A DNA stretch of 64,000 nucleotides from the NCBI GenBank assembly GCA_029856125.1, contig JAHQWJ010000120.1, positions 1 to 64,000 of the forward strand, read 5' to 3'. A program made the position numbers and the translations under genes. This DNA comes from Promethearchaeia archaeon. Its GTDB lineage: Archaea > Asgardarchaeota > Lokiarchaeia > Sigyniarchaeales > SOKP01. The notes under the pieces are model-generated. The model worked only from the letters and a program-made list of their open reading frames with translations, ran no database searches and was not told the origin of the DNA. Shown here piece after piece: positions 44,745 through 53,399 of the stretch. Numbering within the stretch: the stretch's first letter is position 1; each line of letters opens with the position of its first letter.

Positions 44745-45743
44745 TTGTTCGAATCAAGGAGTGATAATGGTTTGGAAACATGGAAGGAACAATTTACCTA
44801 TGATCCATTGATTCCTCTTATTTCGAGTAAAAATGGAGCGGTAACATATTTTACTAAACGAGATCTTTTGGAAGAAGTAGTCAAACCAATCAAAACGCTT
44901 TGGACATTACCTCCTGCTATCAAAATTATTAATAAACAACAAGAAGAAGGATATTGGAGATATTCCGCATGGAAAACTAAATTAAATGAGCCAGAAAATT
45001 ATAACCTGCTTGAAACATACAGACAATTAGGATTTCTGGTGGAAAAATACGGTTTTACCAAAGATCACAATACTATTAAAAAAGCTGCTGAGTATATTTT
45101 TTCTTGCCAAACGGATGAAGGAGATATTAGGGGATTTTATGGCACTCAATACAGCCCTAATTATACCGCAGCAACAACTGAATTGTTAATTAAAGCCGGA
45201 TATGGTAATGACCACCGCGTTAAAAAGATAATTGAATGGTTATTATCCATGCGACAAGAAGATGGGGGATGGGCCATTGCAATGAGAACGAATAACGCTA
45301 AATATCTTGATGTCGTTAAAAATCCTAATGCGTTTGAACTTAATAGAAAAAAACCTTTTTCTCATATGGTAACAGGTATAGTACTTCGAGCTTTCGCTGC
45401 CCATTCAAAATATAGAAATATTGAAACGGTGAAAGTAGCGGGTAATCTTCTATCTTCGCGGTTCTTTAAATCCGATAAATACGCCGATCGTAGAAATGTG
45501 GAATATTGGATGAAAGTATCGTTCCCATTTTGGTGGACTGATGTCGTTTCTTCGCTTGATTCTCTCTCCTATCTTGGTTTCACTATATCTCATCCACAGA
45601 TAAAAATAGCACTTGAGACATTGAGAGATAAGCAATCAGAGAGCGGAATGTGGGACATGAAATTATTAAAAACTAAAGATCAAGATCTCTCTTTATGGAT
45701 AAATTTGGCAATCTGTCGAATATTTAAGCGATTCTATTCTTGA
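44745..45743 (+). CDS. terpenoid-cyclase/prenyltransferase-like alpha-alpha toroid protein
   Basis: A 332-residue protein built of repeated helix pairs with QW-like motifs: KIINKQQEEGYWRYS near 64, IFSCQTDEGDIRGFYGTQ near 119, WLLSMRQEDGGWAIAM near 165 and LRDKQSESGMWDM near 292. This is the toroid of squalene/hopene cyclases and protein prenyltransferase beta chains. The DxDD catalytic motif of hopene cyclase is not seen, so cyclase activity is doubtful. The start is uncertain: TTG at 44745 or TTG at 44772, which has GGAGTGA 7 bases upstream. It is divergent from the TIR gene. The function is unknown. Confidence 0.7.
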   Translation: MFESRSDNGLETWKEQFTYDPLIPLISSKNGAVTYFTKRDLLEEVVKPIKTLWTLPPAIKIINKQQEEGYWRYSAWKTKLNEPENYNLLETYRQLGFLVEKYGFTKDHNTIKKAAEYIFSCQTDEGDIRGFYGTQYSPNYTAATTELLIKAGYGNDHRVKKIIEWLLSMRQEDGGWAIAMRTNNAKYLDVVKNPNAFELNRKKPFSHMVTGIVLRAFAAHSKYRNIETVKVAGNLLSSRFFKSDKYADRRNVEYWMKVSFPFWWTDVVSSLDSLSYLGFTISHPQIKIALETLRDKQSESGMWDMKLLKTKDQDLSLWINLAICRIFKRFYS

Positions 45744-45756
45744 TTAGATTAAGCTA

Positions 45757-47109
45757 TTAATCTACTTTTTCTGCCATGTAAGGTTTTAACGCTTTAATTG
45801 CAATAGCGTAAAGTGGAATCACGGAGAGTTCGATAAAAATCGAAATCACGAAAGGAGCAAATGTGCCTATACTTTCATAAGCTAATCCTCCTATTATAGG
45901 TCCCAAAACCGCACCTAATAAGCTCAACCACTGTGCAGCTCCAAAAATCTTTCCACGATGAATTTTTGATATACGACTGAGAATATTCTGTAAAATTAAG
46001 TTACCCCCCCAGGCAAAAGTCGAATCGAAGAGTAGAAGGATACCAAACATATAACCTGATGTCGAGTTAATTATTAACCCCGTTACTAAAGCACCTAAAC
46101 CGCTCACAAAAACCATCCCTAGTACAGGATTAATTTTGTCAGCAATTTTACCTAATTTTGGTGCTAATAATAATGAAATAATTTGACTTGGAAAATAGAT
46201 TAGCATAACAAGAGTGGGATCTAGGATGTTTAATTCATCGTTTAAATAACCTTGAAAGAAAGGAAATGCTAATGATTGATTAAAATTGCTGGTCATAAAA
46301 GCAATGACTAAAACACTGAAACCGATAAAAAATCCAATTGCTAAATTATTTCTTGATTCTAAAGGTGCCTCAGATATGACTGGTTCTTTGGATACAACAC
46401 TCGTTTCTACTGATGATGGAAATAAATTAAAAATATGCTTGTCAAATGTTAAATTCTCATCTACTTTGAAATGAAATATAAAACCTCCCAATACGTTAGA
46501 TAGAGCGAATAAAAGTAGTGGGGAGTAGACCAAAAAGAGATTCTCAGGTACAAAAATATTAGAAAAGCTAAAAATCGTAATACTAATAATTGATCCAACT
46601 AAATTTCCTTTTCCTATCATTCCTCCACGTTTTCCAAAAGCAAACGAACGGTTAGTTTTATTTGATTTCTCGGAAATTAATGTATCTAGTGGAGTCCAAA
46701 AAAAACCAACAAAAAATCCTAAAATAAACATACCAGCAGTAAACAACAATAAAGACGATAGAAGAATTCCTATATACATTAGAATATAGCAAGCTGCACG
46801 CCCAAAACTTCCAATTAGGATTAATAATTTCCTTGAAACGCGGTCAGTCAAATAACCTACAAGAGGAGCACTAAGTAAACCCCCGATCATTTGTATTGAA
46901 AAAGCAAAGCCTAATTCCGTTGGTGAAGCTTCCAATAATTGATTTATGACGTGAGGGATCAAAAATGAAAAGAAGAAGAACCCCATACTATTCCAAAAGA
47001 TAATTCTTATCATTGGTATAAAATCTGGAGTCATTTTCACATCATTTTCACCCTCTTGTCCATTAGCCTTGAAGCTATCTAATTCTTGCTCCTTGGGGGT
47101 GCTAATCAT
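45757..47109 (-). CDS. MFS transporter
   Basis: A 450-residue major facilitator protein with about 12 membrane helices. The loop between helices 2 and 3 carries GYLTDRVSRKLLILIG near 81-96, the MFS A-motif (G-x3-D-R-x-x-R-K/R). The central cytosolic loop (about 215-255) is acidic. It would act as a proton or substrate symporter/exporter in the cytoplasmic membrane; the substrate is unknown. It ends 14 bases from the convergent toroid-protein gene. No regulator gene is adjacent. Confidence 0.87.
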   Translation of the reverse strand: MISTPKEQELDSFKANGQEGENDVKMTPDFIPMIRIIFWNSMGFFFFSFLIPHVINQLLEASPTELGFAFSIQMIGGLLSAPLVGYLTDRVSRKLLILIGSFGRAACYILMYIGILLSSLLLFTAGMFILGFFVGFFWTPLDTLISEKSNKTNRSFAFGKRGGMIGKGNLVGSIISITIFSFSNIFVPENLFLVYSPLLLFALSNVLGGFIFHFKVDENLTFDKHIFNLFPSSVETSVVSKEPVISEAPLESRNNLAIGFFIGFSVLVIAFMTSNFNQSLAFPFFQGYLNDELNILDPTLVMLIYFPSQIISLLLAPKLGKIADKINPVLGMVFVSGLGALVTGLIINSTSGYMFGILLLFDSTFAWGGNLILQNILSRISKIHRGKIFGAAQWLSLLGAVLGPIIGGLAYESIGTFAPFVISIFIELSVIPLYAIAIKALKPYMAEKVD

Positions 47110-47295
47110 ATCAGAACGATTTTTAGCGTCAGGATTTTTTGACAGTTAATAAAACACCTTTTTGCACAATTATACTAGAAAAAGAGCCATATCCTAAATA
47201 GTTCATCATTTCAGCACAAATTAGTATCTTATCGATTATAGGGAATAACCTTTTTTTTATAGAAATACTATACTAATTTTATTACAATTTGATTT

Positions 47296-48315
47296 ATGAA
47301 AAAAAAAGTGAAAATTCAAATGTTAACTCCAGAACACATTAAAGAAATCTTAAATGATTATACAGTAAATCTTAGATTCCATGCCCGCGGAGGACAAGGA
47401 GGTGTAACCGCTTCAAATCTCTGCGTGGAAGCTTTCTATGGTTACGGCGTGTGCCAACCTAGGTTTGGTGCGGAACGTATGGGAAGTCCAACTGAAAGTT
47501 ACGTTCGACTCTCTGCGAATGCTGATCTTGTTAGATCAAACGAACAAGTGTATGCTCCTCACTTTGTTTCTGTTTTAGATCCCTCTTTATTAACAGAAGT
47601 AGATGTGGTGGCAGGTATCCCAAAAGGAGGCTGGTTAATTGTCAATACAGAGATGGATCAATTAACAATTCAAGATACCGTCAAGCGGAAAGACATAAAT
47701 ATTGCAACAATAGATGCAACTCGAATCGCTCTTGATGTTTTAGGAAGAAATATTACCAACACTATTATATTGGGAGCTTTAATTCGTGTGTCTCATCTCT
47801 TTACGCTTGAAGAATTATCTGACGCTATAATGAAGCGATTTAAAGGAGAAATAGCTGGAAAAAATATTCAGGCAATTAAACAGGCAATTGAAGAAACATG
47901 CATTTATGACATGGGGATCGAGCCAGATTTCACCGTGGACAGTAAAGTACCATGGCAACAAGTATCTTTAGGGTTGCCAGGATACAAAGATTTAGATAAA
48001 GCTGGTGTTTGGTATTGCGATGAAGATGTAATCCCTGTTGGAAGCGATCAAGTAAATACTGGGTCGTGGGGTGAATGGGAAATACTATGGGACGAAGAAA
48101 CTTGTACTAATTGCGCGCAGTGCTGGTTTATATGTCCTGATTTTGCCATTCTTAGAAAATTAGGTGATGACGGTAAATACCATATGGTTGGTATCGATGT
48201 GTTTCACTGTAAAGCTTGTCAAAATTGTCTTAATATTTGTCCCGTTCAAGCCATAAGTAAACGAGCAAAACAGGGTCCTGCTGCTTGTGCATCACCAGAA
48301 GAAGGAGGTAATTAA
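47296..48315 (+). CDS. 2-oxoacid:ferredoxin oxidoreductase, fused gamma-delta subunit
   Basis: A 339-residue protein. Residues 1-200 match the gamma subunit of pyruvate/2-ketoisovalerate ferredoxin oxidoreductase (LRFHARGGQGGVTASNL at 26-42, QPRFGAERMGSPTESYVR near 54). The C-terminus is the delta subunit, a two-cluster ferredoxin with CTNCAQCWFICPD near 270 and CKACQNCLNICPV near 305. Gamma and delta are separate genes in many archaea; here they are fused. It is the first gene of a three-gene operon with the alpha and beta subunits. Delta passes electrons from the TPP centre to external ferredoxin. Confidence 0.93.
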   Translation: MKKKVKIQMLTPEHIKEILNDYTVNLRFHARGGQGGVTASNLCVEAFYGYGVCQPRFGAERMGSPTESYVRLSANADLVRSNEQVYAPHFVSVLDPSLLTEVDVVAGIPKGGWLIVNTEMDQLTIQDTVKRKDINIATIDATRIALDVLGRNITNTIILGALIRVSHLFTLEELSDAIMKRFKGEIAGKNIQAIKQAIEETCIYDMGIEPDFTVDSKVPWQQVSLGLPGYKDLDKAGVWYCDEDVIPVGSDQVNTGSWGEWEILWDEETCTNCAQCWFICPDFAILRKLGDDGKYHMVGIDVFHCKACQNCLNICPVQAISKRAKQGPAACASPEEGGN

Positions 48316-48316
48316 A

Positions 48317-49540
48317 ATGTCAATAGAACCAATGAAATTATTTTTTAAGGAAATTAAAGAACCAATTGAAACTGCTATGATTGGTAATTACGCCGTAGCA
48401 GGGGGTGTCACTCAGACAGATCCCGATGTGGTATGTGCATTCCCGATTACGCCTCAAACACAATCTGTTGAGGGGCTATCCGATGTGGTTCATCAAGGAA
48501 GGTTGAAAGCAGCCTTCGTTAATGTCGAATCTGAATTAGCCGCTATTAGTTACTCAACCGCAGCTTGTGCAGCTGGTGCTAGAACTTTTACAGCAACTGC
48601 GTCTCAAGGCTATTTACTAATGTCGGAAGCTTTACCTATGGCTGTAGGGTGGCGAGTTCCCTTAACAATGATGATCTCCGCCCGAGCTTTCAACGCTCCA
48701 AATCTATCCATTTGGAATAGTTGGGAATTTGTTATTACTGATTATGGGTGGAATTGTATTGTTTCAGAAAATGTTCAAGAGACTTATGATGCTGCAATTT
48801 TGTCAGTCATGATGTCTGACAACTCGTTATTTCCAACTATGTTTGTACACGATGGTTTTATAATTTCTCATTCAGTTCAAAAACTATGGTTAATTCCCGA
48901 TGAGGTTGTACGTAAATTAACGCCAAGGAAACCTCGTCATACAATCACAACTGAGCGTCCAGGAGTCTGGGGTGGAATAGTTACGCCAGGATTTTTCATG
49001 GAAGGAAGAATGGGATTAGATATAGCTAAAAAATCAGTATTAGATGTAATGAAAAATTCTTTTGATGAATTCGGAAAAGCAACCGGTCGCCATTATAAAT
49101 TAATTGAGACCTATAACTTGGATAACTCCTCAAAGACAGCGTTTATTACGATGGGGTCAATGTGTGGAAACATTATTAGCTGGATGACGAAAAATAAAGA
49201 TATAGGATTAATCAAAATCAGAGTGTACAGACCTTTCCCTTACGAAGAGTTACAAAAGATTGTCCAAGAGCATAATATTGAAAAACTAATCATCTTAGAG
49301 AAATCAGATGCATTAAATAATCTTCTACCGCCATTTTCCACCTCAATAGCAACGGCGTTGTATCCGCTTAAAACGCTATTTAGATGTTTTATTGTAGGTT
49401 TAGGGGGAAGAGATGTTACTCGAGACGAATTTTCAGTCGCTAAGAAGAAAATGGAGTCTGTTACCAACATGAAAGGACAACTCTATACGTATCTAGGTGT
49501 TAGAGAAACTAAGGATAAAATACACGAGGTGAATATATAA
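48317..49540 (+). CDS. 2-oxoacid:ferredoxin oxidoreductase, alpha subunit
   Basis: About 407 residues starting MSIEPMKLFFKEI. A perfect GGAGGT ribosome-binding site at 48304-48308 decides the start over an in-frame ATG at 48287 that overlaps the previous gene. Alpha-subunit hallmarks are GNYAVAGGVTQTDPDVVCAFPITPQTQ near 24-50, FVNVESELAAISYSTAACAAGARTFTATASQGYLLM near 66-101 and the C-terminal FITMGSMCGNIISWM near 273. It lies one base from the fused gamma-delta stop and one base before the beta subunit. It forms the substrate/TPP cleft together with beta. Confidence 0.93.
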   Translation: MSIEPMKLFFKEIKEPIETAMIGNYAVAGGVTQTDPDVVCAFPITPQTQSVEGLSDVVHQGRLKAAFVNVESELAAISYSTAACAAGARTFTATASQGYLLMSEALPMAVGWRVPLTMMISARAFNAPNLSIWNSWEFVITDYGWNCIVSENVQETYDAAILSVMMSDNSLFPTMFVHDGFIISHSVQKLWLIPDEVVRKLTPRKPRHTITTERPGVWGGIVTPGFFMEGRMGLDIAKKSVLDVMKNSFDEFGKATGRHYKLIETYNLDNSSKTAFITMGSMCGNIISWMTKNKDIGLIKIRVYRPFPYEELQKIVQEHNIEKLIILEKSDALNNLLPPFSTSIATALYPLKTLFRCFIVGLGGRDVTRDEFSVAKKKMESVTNMKGQLYTYLGVRETKDKIHEVNI

Positions 49541-49541
49541 A

Positions 49542-50630
49542 ATGTCGAAACCAGAGAGAAATGTTATACCGTTTGAAGATATCCTAGCAAGAGACGGGAA
49601 AAGTAACGTATTGTTCCTTAACTACGATAACGAAGCTTTTATGAACACTGGTATCCAAGAATCAGGAGCAACTCCGCCTTATGCTTCAACAACGACTGGC
49701 CCGGGAGGAGAGAAAATACCTGGAAAAGTAGGTGTTAAGCAAGATCTGGTCACTCCCTTTGCTTTTTTCGGCACAAAATCTCTGTTCTTAGCCACTGCTA
49801 ATCCCGCTTATCCCGCAGACTTCATGGGAAAATTCGCTGATGCGATGAAATCAAATGGATCTGCTTTCATTCAAACGTATTCAGATTGCATGCGAGGATG
49901 GCGCCATGCCGCCGAAGACGCCGTGAAAATTTCAAAACTAGCTACGGATTGTGGGTATTGGCCTCTTTATACGATAAGAGTCAAAGACGGAATACCAACA
50001 TTTTCTTATTATCGCGGATTAGATATTGACAAAGAAAAATTCGTAGAATATCTTAAATCTATGGGCAAATTCAAGCATTTATTTAAACCGAGATTCATGG
50101 AAAAAGAAATTGACGAGATAATTTATTTAACAGAACAACGAAATCTCAAACTAAAAAAACTTATTGAAACATTCGGAGCTGAAAAACCTATAGACTTCTA
50201 TAAAGTTAATCGAAGAACCTTAAAGCCTCAAACGCATCTGCACCCGGGGCACGGATTATGTCCCGGTTGCGGTGCTGGAATGGTATTAAATCAAATGGCA
50301 ACTGTAGCCACTGCTGTCGCTGGAAACAATATTATATATGTAAACAATACCAGCTGTGCTGAAGTCTCTACTTCCAAAGATTTTGTAACCTCGTGGAAAG
50401 TTCCTTGGGTTCACCACTTATTTGAAAGCGGAGCTACTATAGCAGAAGGAATAAGTACCACCTATAAAATCTTAAAAGCTAAGGGACGATTTAGTGGAGA
50501 AGTACCGTATGTTATACACATTGCCGGGGATGGTTCTACCTACGATATCGGATTTCAATTTCTCAAAGCTGCTCTCATCCGAACAAGCTCTTTCGTTGAA
50601 ATGAATGAATATTTATCAAGTCAGAAATAA
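49542..50630 (+). CDS. 2-oxoacid:ferredoxin oxidoreductase, beta subunit, circularly permuted
   Basis: A 362-residue protein with all parts of PorB/VorB but in swapped order. Residues 20-200 match the usual C-terminal half: NVLFLNYDNEAFMNTGIQ (22-39), the Cys in SDCMRGWR (116), CGYWPLYTI (137-145) and GKFKHLF (175-181). Residues 233-350 match the usual N-terminal half: GHGLCPGCGAG (237-246), TSCAEV (270-275), WKVPWVHHLFESGATIAEGI (285-304) and HIAGDGSTYDIG (326-337). So the TPP motif GDG...YDNEA...N is split between the two ends, and the four cluster cysteines (116, 240, 243, 272) are all kept. GAGGTGA precedes ATG 49542. No missing piece is found downstream. Confidence 0.9.
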   Translation: MSKPERNVIPFEDILARDGKSNVLFLNYDNEAFMNTGIQESGATPPYASTTTGPGGEKIPGKVGVKQDLVTPFAFFGTKSLFLATANPAYPADFMGKFADAMKSNGSAFIQTYSDCMRGWRHAAEDAVKISKLATDCGYWPLYTIRVKDGIPTFSYYRGLDIDKEKFVEYLKSMGKFKHLFKPRFMEKEIDEIIYLTEQRNLKLKKLIETFGAEKPIDFYKVNRRTLKPQTHLHPGHGLCPGCGAGMVLNQMATVATAVAGNNIIYVNNTSCAEVSTSKDFVTSWKVPWVHHLFESGATIAEGISTTYKILKAKGRFSGEVPYVIHIAGDGSTYDIGFQFLKAALIRTSSFVEMNEYLSSQK

Positions 50631-50797
50631 TTTTATTTTTTTCTCTTCTTTTATTATCAACTATATACAAAACTATTTTCAGATGTGTTTACTGATAAGT
50701 CTAAATTCTCTGAATTTAGGTAATATTTTTTTGCATACCATTATTCTACTCACTAATAGTAATCTTTTATTTTAATTTAATTAGTTTTAGCAGATAA

Positions 50798-51958
50798 ATG
50801 GTCTTAACAAAACGAGAACGTGTATTCAAAGCCCTCGAGCTTGATGGCGAACCGGATATGGTTCCTATACATTTATTTGGTTTTGAGCAAACAGGGCTTT
50901 CCTTCCAAGCTTTTAAAGAATCAGAAGAAAGGAAAAAATATCATAGTTCCGTAAAAAATACGAAATCTAAAGTTAAATACTATATTACAGAACAACGCTT
51001 TTGGAACGCCGATCTTTATGGAATGGACCCATTTGGGGAAAATAAAATAAAAGTGAGATATGAAAACGCACCTCCTGAATACGCTGGCTGTCGGCTTAAT
51101 AGGATGGACGGCAGATTATACAGAACTGTGAAGCAAGTTAATACAGGTTTGGAATATGCTTGGTATGTTGGAGGTTATTTTACAAATCCGGAGATCTTGC
51201 ATTCTTATTGGGATCAGTATGGAAAACCCACTGAATTGATCAACGATAGGGTTAAATATTCGACTCAAACATGGGAAGGATTTGTCGAAGCCCTTGCGCC
51301 TTATTTCTATCCAATGGCAAATTTGCCATTAAATCCCTCCGAAGTTTTAATTGGGGGGCTTTCTTTTACTCGTTTTTCTTATTATTTGCGCAAAAACCCC
51401 AAATTTATTCACGAAATTATGGACGAGTACACTAAGGTTAATATTGAAATAATTAAACGATTAGCTGAAGTAGGCGTTGATATAGTTATGTTTGGAGATG
51501 ATTTGGGTTATAAAGATAATGGATTCTTTTCTATGAAAGTTTTTCGAGAATTTATCCTTCCATATCACAAAAGAATTTACAACACATGCAAAAAAAGGGG
51601 TGTGTTAGTTGTACTCCATTCTTGTGGAAAAGTTGATCAATATTTACCTGATTTAGTTGATGCTGGTCTTAACTGCATTCAATCTTTAGAAGCAACAGCA
51701 GGAGTTGACTTGGCAGGATTAAAAGAATCGCTAGGAGATCGTTTGTGTTTTATGGGTGGATTGGACTCCTCAGGGGTTTTAACACATGGAACTCCCGAAG
51801 ATACGTACGAAAATGTAAGGAGTACAATAAAGGAGACTGGAAAAGGCGGCGGTTTTTTCGTAGGACCTAGTCACGACATCTTAAATATGCCGTGGGAGAA
51901 TGTTTTAGCAATGAGAGCTGCTATTGAGAAGTATCGTAAATACCCTTTAAAAGTTTAA
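50798..51958 (+). CDS. uroporphyrinogen decarboxylase-fold protein 1
   Basis: A 386-residue URO-D/MtaA-type TIM barrel. It begins LTKRERVFKALELDGEPDMVPIHLFG and carries GVDIVMFGDDLG near 226, LVVLHSCGKVDQYLPDLVDAG near 268-288 with the zinc-ligand-like His and Cys, and LCFMGGLDSSGVL near 314. True HemE residues for tetrapyrrole decarboxylation are not evident; the HSCG motif points to the methyltransferase-like branch that moves methyl groups to or from corrinoid proteins. It is closely similar to the protein encoded at 57176-58351. No corrinoid protein is encoded nearby. The substrate is unknown. Confidence 0.8.
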   Translation: MVLTKRERVFKALELDGEPDMVPIHLFGFEQTGLSFQAFKESEERKKYHSSVKNTKSKVKYYITEQRFWNADLYGMDPFGENKIKVRYENAPPEYAGCRLNRMDGRLYRTVKQVNTGLEYAWYVGGYFTNPEILHSYWDQYGKPTELINDRVKYSTQTWEGFVEALAPYFYPMANLPLNPSEVLIGGLSFTRFSYYLRKNPKFIHEIMDEYTKVNIEIIKRLAEVGVDIVMFGDDLGYKDNGFFSMKVFREFILPYHKRIYNTCKKRGVLVVLHSCGKVDQYLPDLVDAGLNCIQSLEATAGVDLAGLKESLGDRLCFMGGLDSSGVLTHGTPEDTYENVRSTIKETGKGGGFFVGPSHDILNMPWENVLAMRAAIEKYRKYPLKV

Positions 51959-51984
51959 AAAGCGAGTATAATATTGTAACGAAT

Positions 51985-53241
51985 TTAGTAATGCCAATTA
52001 CTTGAAAATATATTATTGATCTCTTTAAGAATATCCTTTCGATACTTGTTTTCTAATTCCAATTTTTTAGAAAGCAAAAAATTATTTAACTTCTCCTTGG
52101 TAATTTTATTCTCTCCTTGTTCTTTTAACCAATTTGTTGCTTCATGTATGAATTCACCCTCACGACCTCCGATAAAGTTAGGTAAATATTGGTTTGTGAT
52201 ATATTCCGATCGGTAAAAGGTCCGTACATATAATCCTTTAGGATCCAGATTTTTATAGAGGTGTGAAACATTTTCCGGTGCAGAATCAATTACTAGGTTT
52301 TTTCCTGCTTCTTGAATTTTTTTGTAAAGAGGTATCCAATCATTCGAGCCCATGGATGCATTCCCTGCGCCTGGAACCCATTGGATTCCTGTTATGCTGG
52401 GTTCCTTCAATAGATAATCTAAATGTGGTAAAGCGTTTGGTCCGTCTAGATGATAGATTGCGTAATCCATGTGGTTAGCTTGCTCTACGAGATCTGGCAA
52501 CACAAATTCTTTAAACCATTTAGGATTCAGCATCGCACAAAAATCGCTCTGTAACGCATACCATCGTTTTTTACCCCAAACTCCCAACCAACAAGTACAC
52601 CCATCACAATATTGTTCAATAATTTTCTGTAAATCATCGTACACTCTTAATAATTTCTCTAGAATAATAGATCGACTTGTATCTATAACTTCAGGCTTTC
52701 TTTTCATGGTTAGAATTATGTTGGTTGGTCCTAAGAACGATGAAAGTATATCCAAAACACCACCAATATCAGTCATCGATATTAAGTAGTTCTTTCCCGC
52801 TCTCTTCGCAGCAGTTTCAGTTATTCTGAGTAATCTCGAATACCATTCGTTGTTTTGATTTAGCTTAATACTTTCCAAGTGTTCTATGATATCTTCTGGT
52901 TTTGTTGGGCGACTAAACCATACAGTTCCCGTTTTAAATTGGGGTTTTACTCCAAAGACAGCAGCCATAATTCCTGGTCCATAATTGGGAAAATAAAAAG
53001 GAAACGATTCTCCTCCAAAATAGGTTTCCCCTGCTCGTTTTTCATATCCATCCAGTGCATCATCAATGTCCTCATAGTTTTTAGCTAAGGTCCAATCTTC
53101 ACCTACGGTATCTAAAAATACTCCAAGTTTTCCTCTTTTTTTTGGATAATAATAGCTTAGAACTGGACGATCGATGATTTCGTGATCCCACCATGCGTTC
53201 ATTCGCTCCTTTGCTTCATCAATATCCCCTTTATATTCCAT
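51985..53241 (-). CDS. uroporphyrinogen decarboxylase-fold protein 2
   Basis: About 418 residues with ATG at 53241 (a TTG at 53265 would add eight). MEYKGDIDEAKERMNAWWDHEIIDRPVLSYY opens the protein; DIGGVLDILSSFLG near 160, FVLPDLVEQANHMDYAIYHLDGPNALPHLD near 245-275 and IQWVPGAGNA near 288 follow. It is a diverged URO-D-fold protein in which HLDG replaces HSCG, so the metal or substrate site differs from the other three in the cluster. It is convergent with the first copy, 26 bases apart. The reaction is unknown. Confidence 0.72.
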   Translation of the reverse strand: MEYKGDIDEAKERMNAWWDHEIIDRPVLSYYYPKKRGKLGVFLDTVGEDWTLAKNYEDIDDALDGYEKRAGETYFGGESFPFYFPNYGPGIMAAVFGVKPQFKTGTVWFSRPTKPEDIIEHLESIKLNQNNEWYSRLLRITETAAKRAGKNYLISMTDIGGVLDILSSFLGPTNIILTMKRKPEVIDTSRSIILEKLLRVYDDLQKIIEQYCDGCTCWLGVWGKKRWYALQSDFCAMLNPKWFKEFVLPDLVEQANHMDYAIYHLDGPNALPHLDYLLKEPSITGIQWVPGAGNASMGSNDWIPLYKKIQEAGKNLVIDSAPENVSHLYKNLDPKGLYVRTFYRSEYITNQYLPNFIGGREGEFIHEATNWLKEQGENKITKEKLNNFLLSKKLELENKYRKDILKEINNIFSSNWHY

Positions 53242-53399
53242 AAAAAAAAGATTAAAACAAATCAAATTAATTTTTACATTTTACAAATTTGAGTTTAATG
53301 AATCTTTTCTAAAGATAACTTTGAGGTTCAATCTTGTTTGGCTAATCCGAAATTTTTAAGATAATTCTGGAATTATATAACATTATTCGAGGAATTAAA

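Noticed and set aside
48287..48316. Upstream start for the 2-oxoacid oxidoreductase alpha subunit
   Set aside because: A perfect GGAGGT ribosome-binding site directly before ATG 48317 and the family N-terminus both favour the shorter form.
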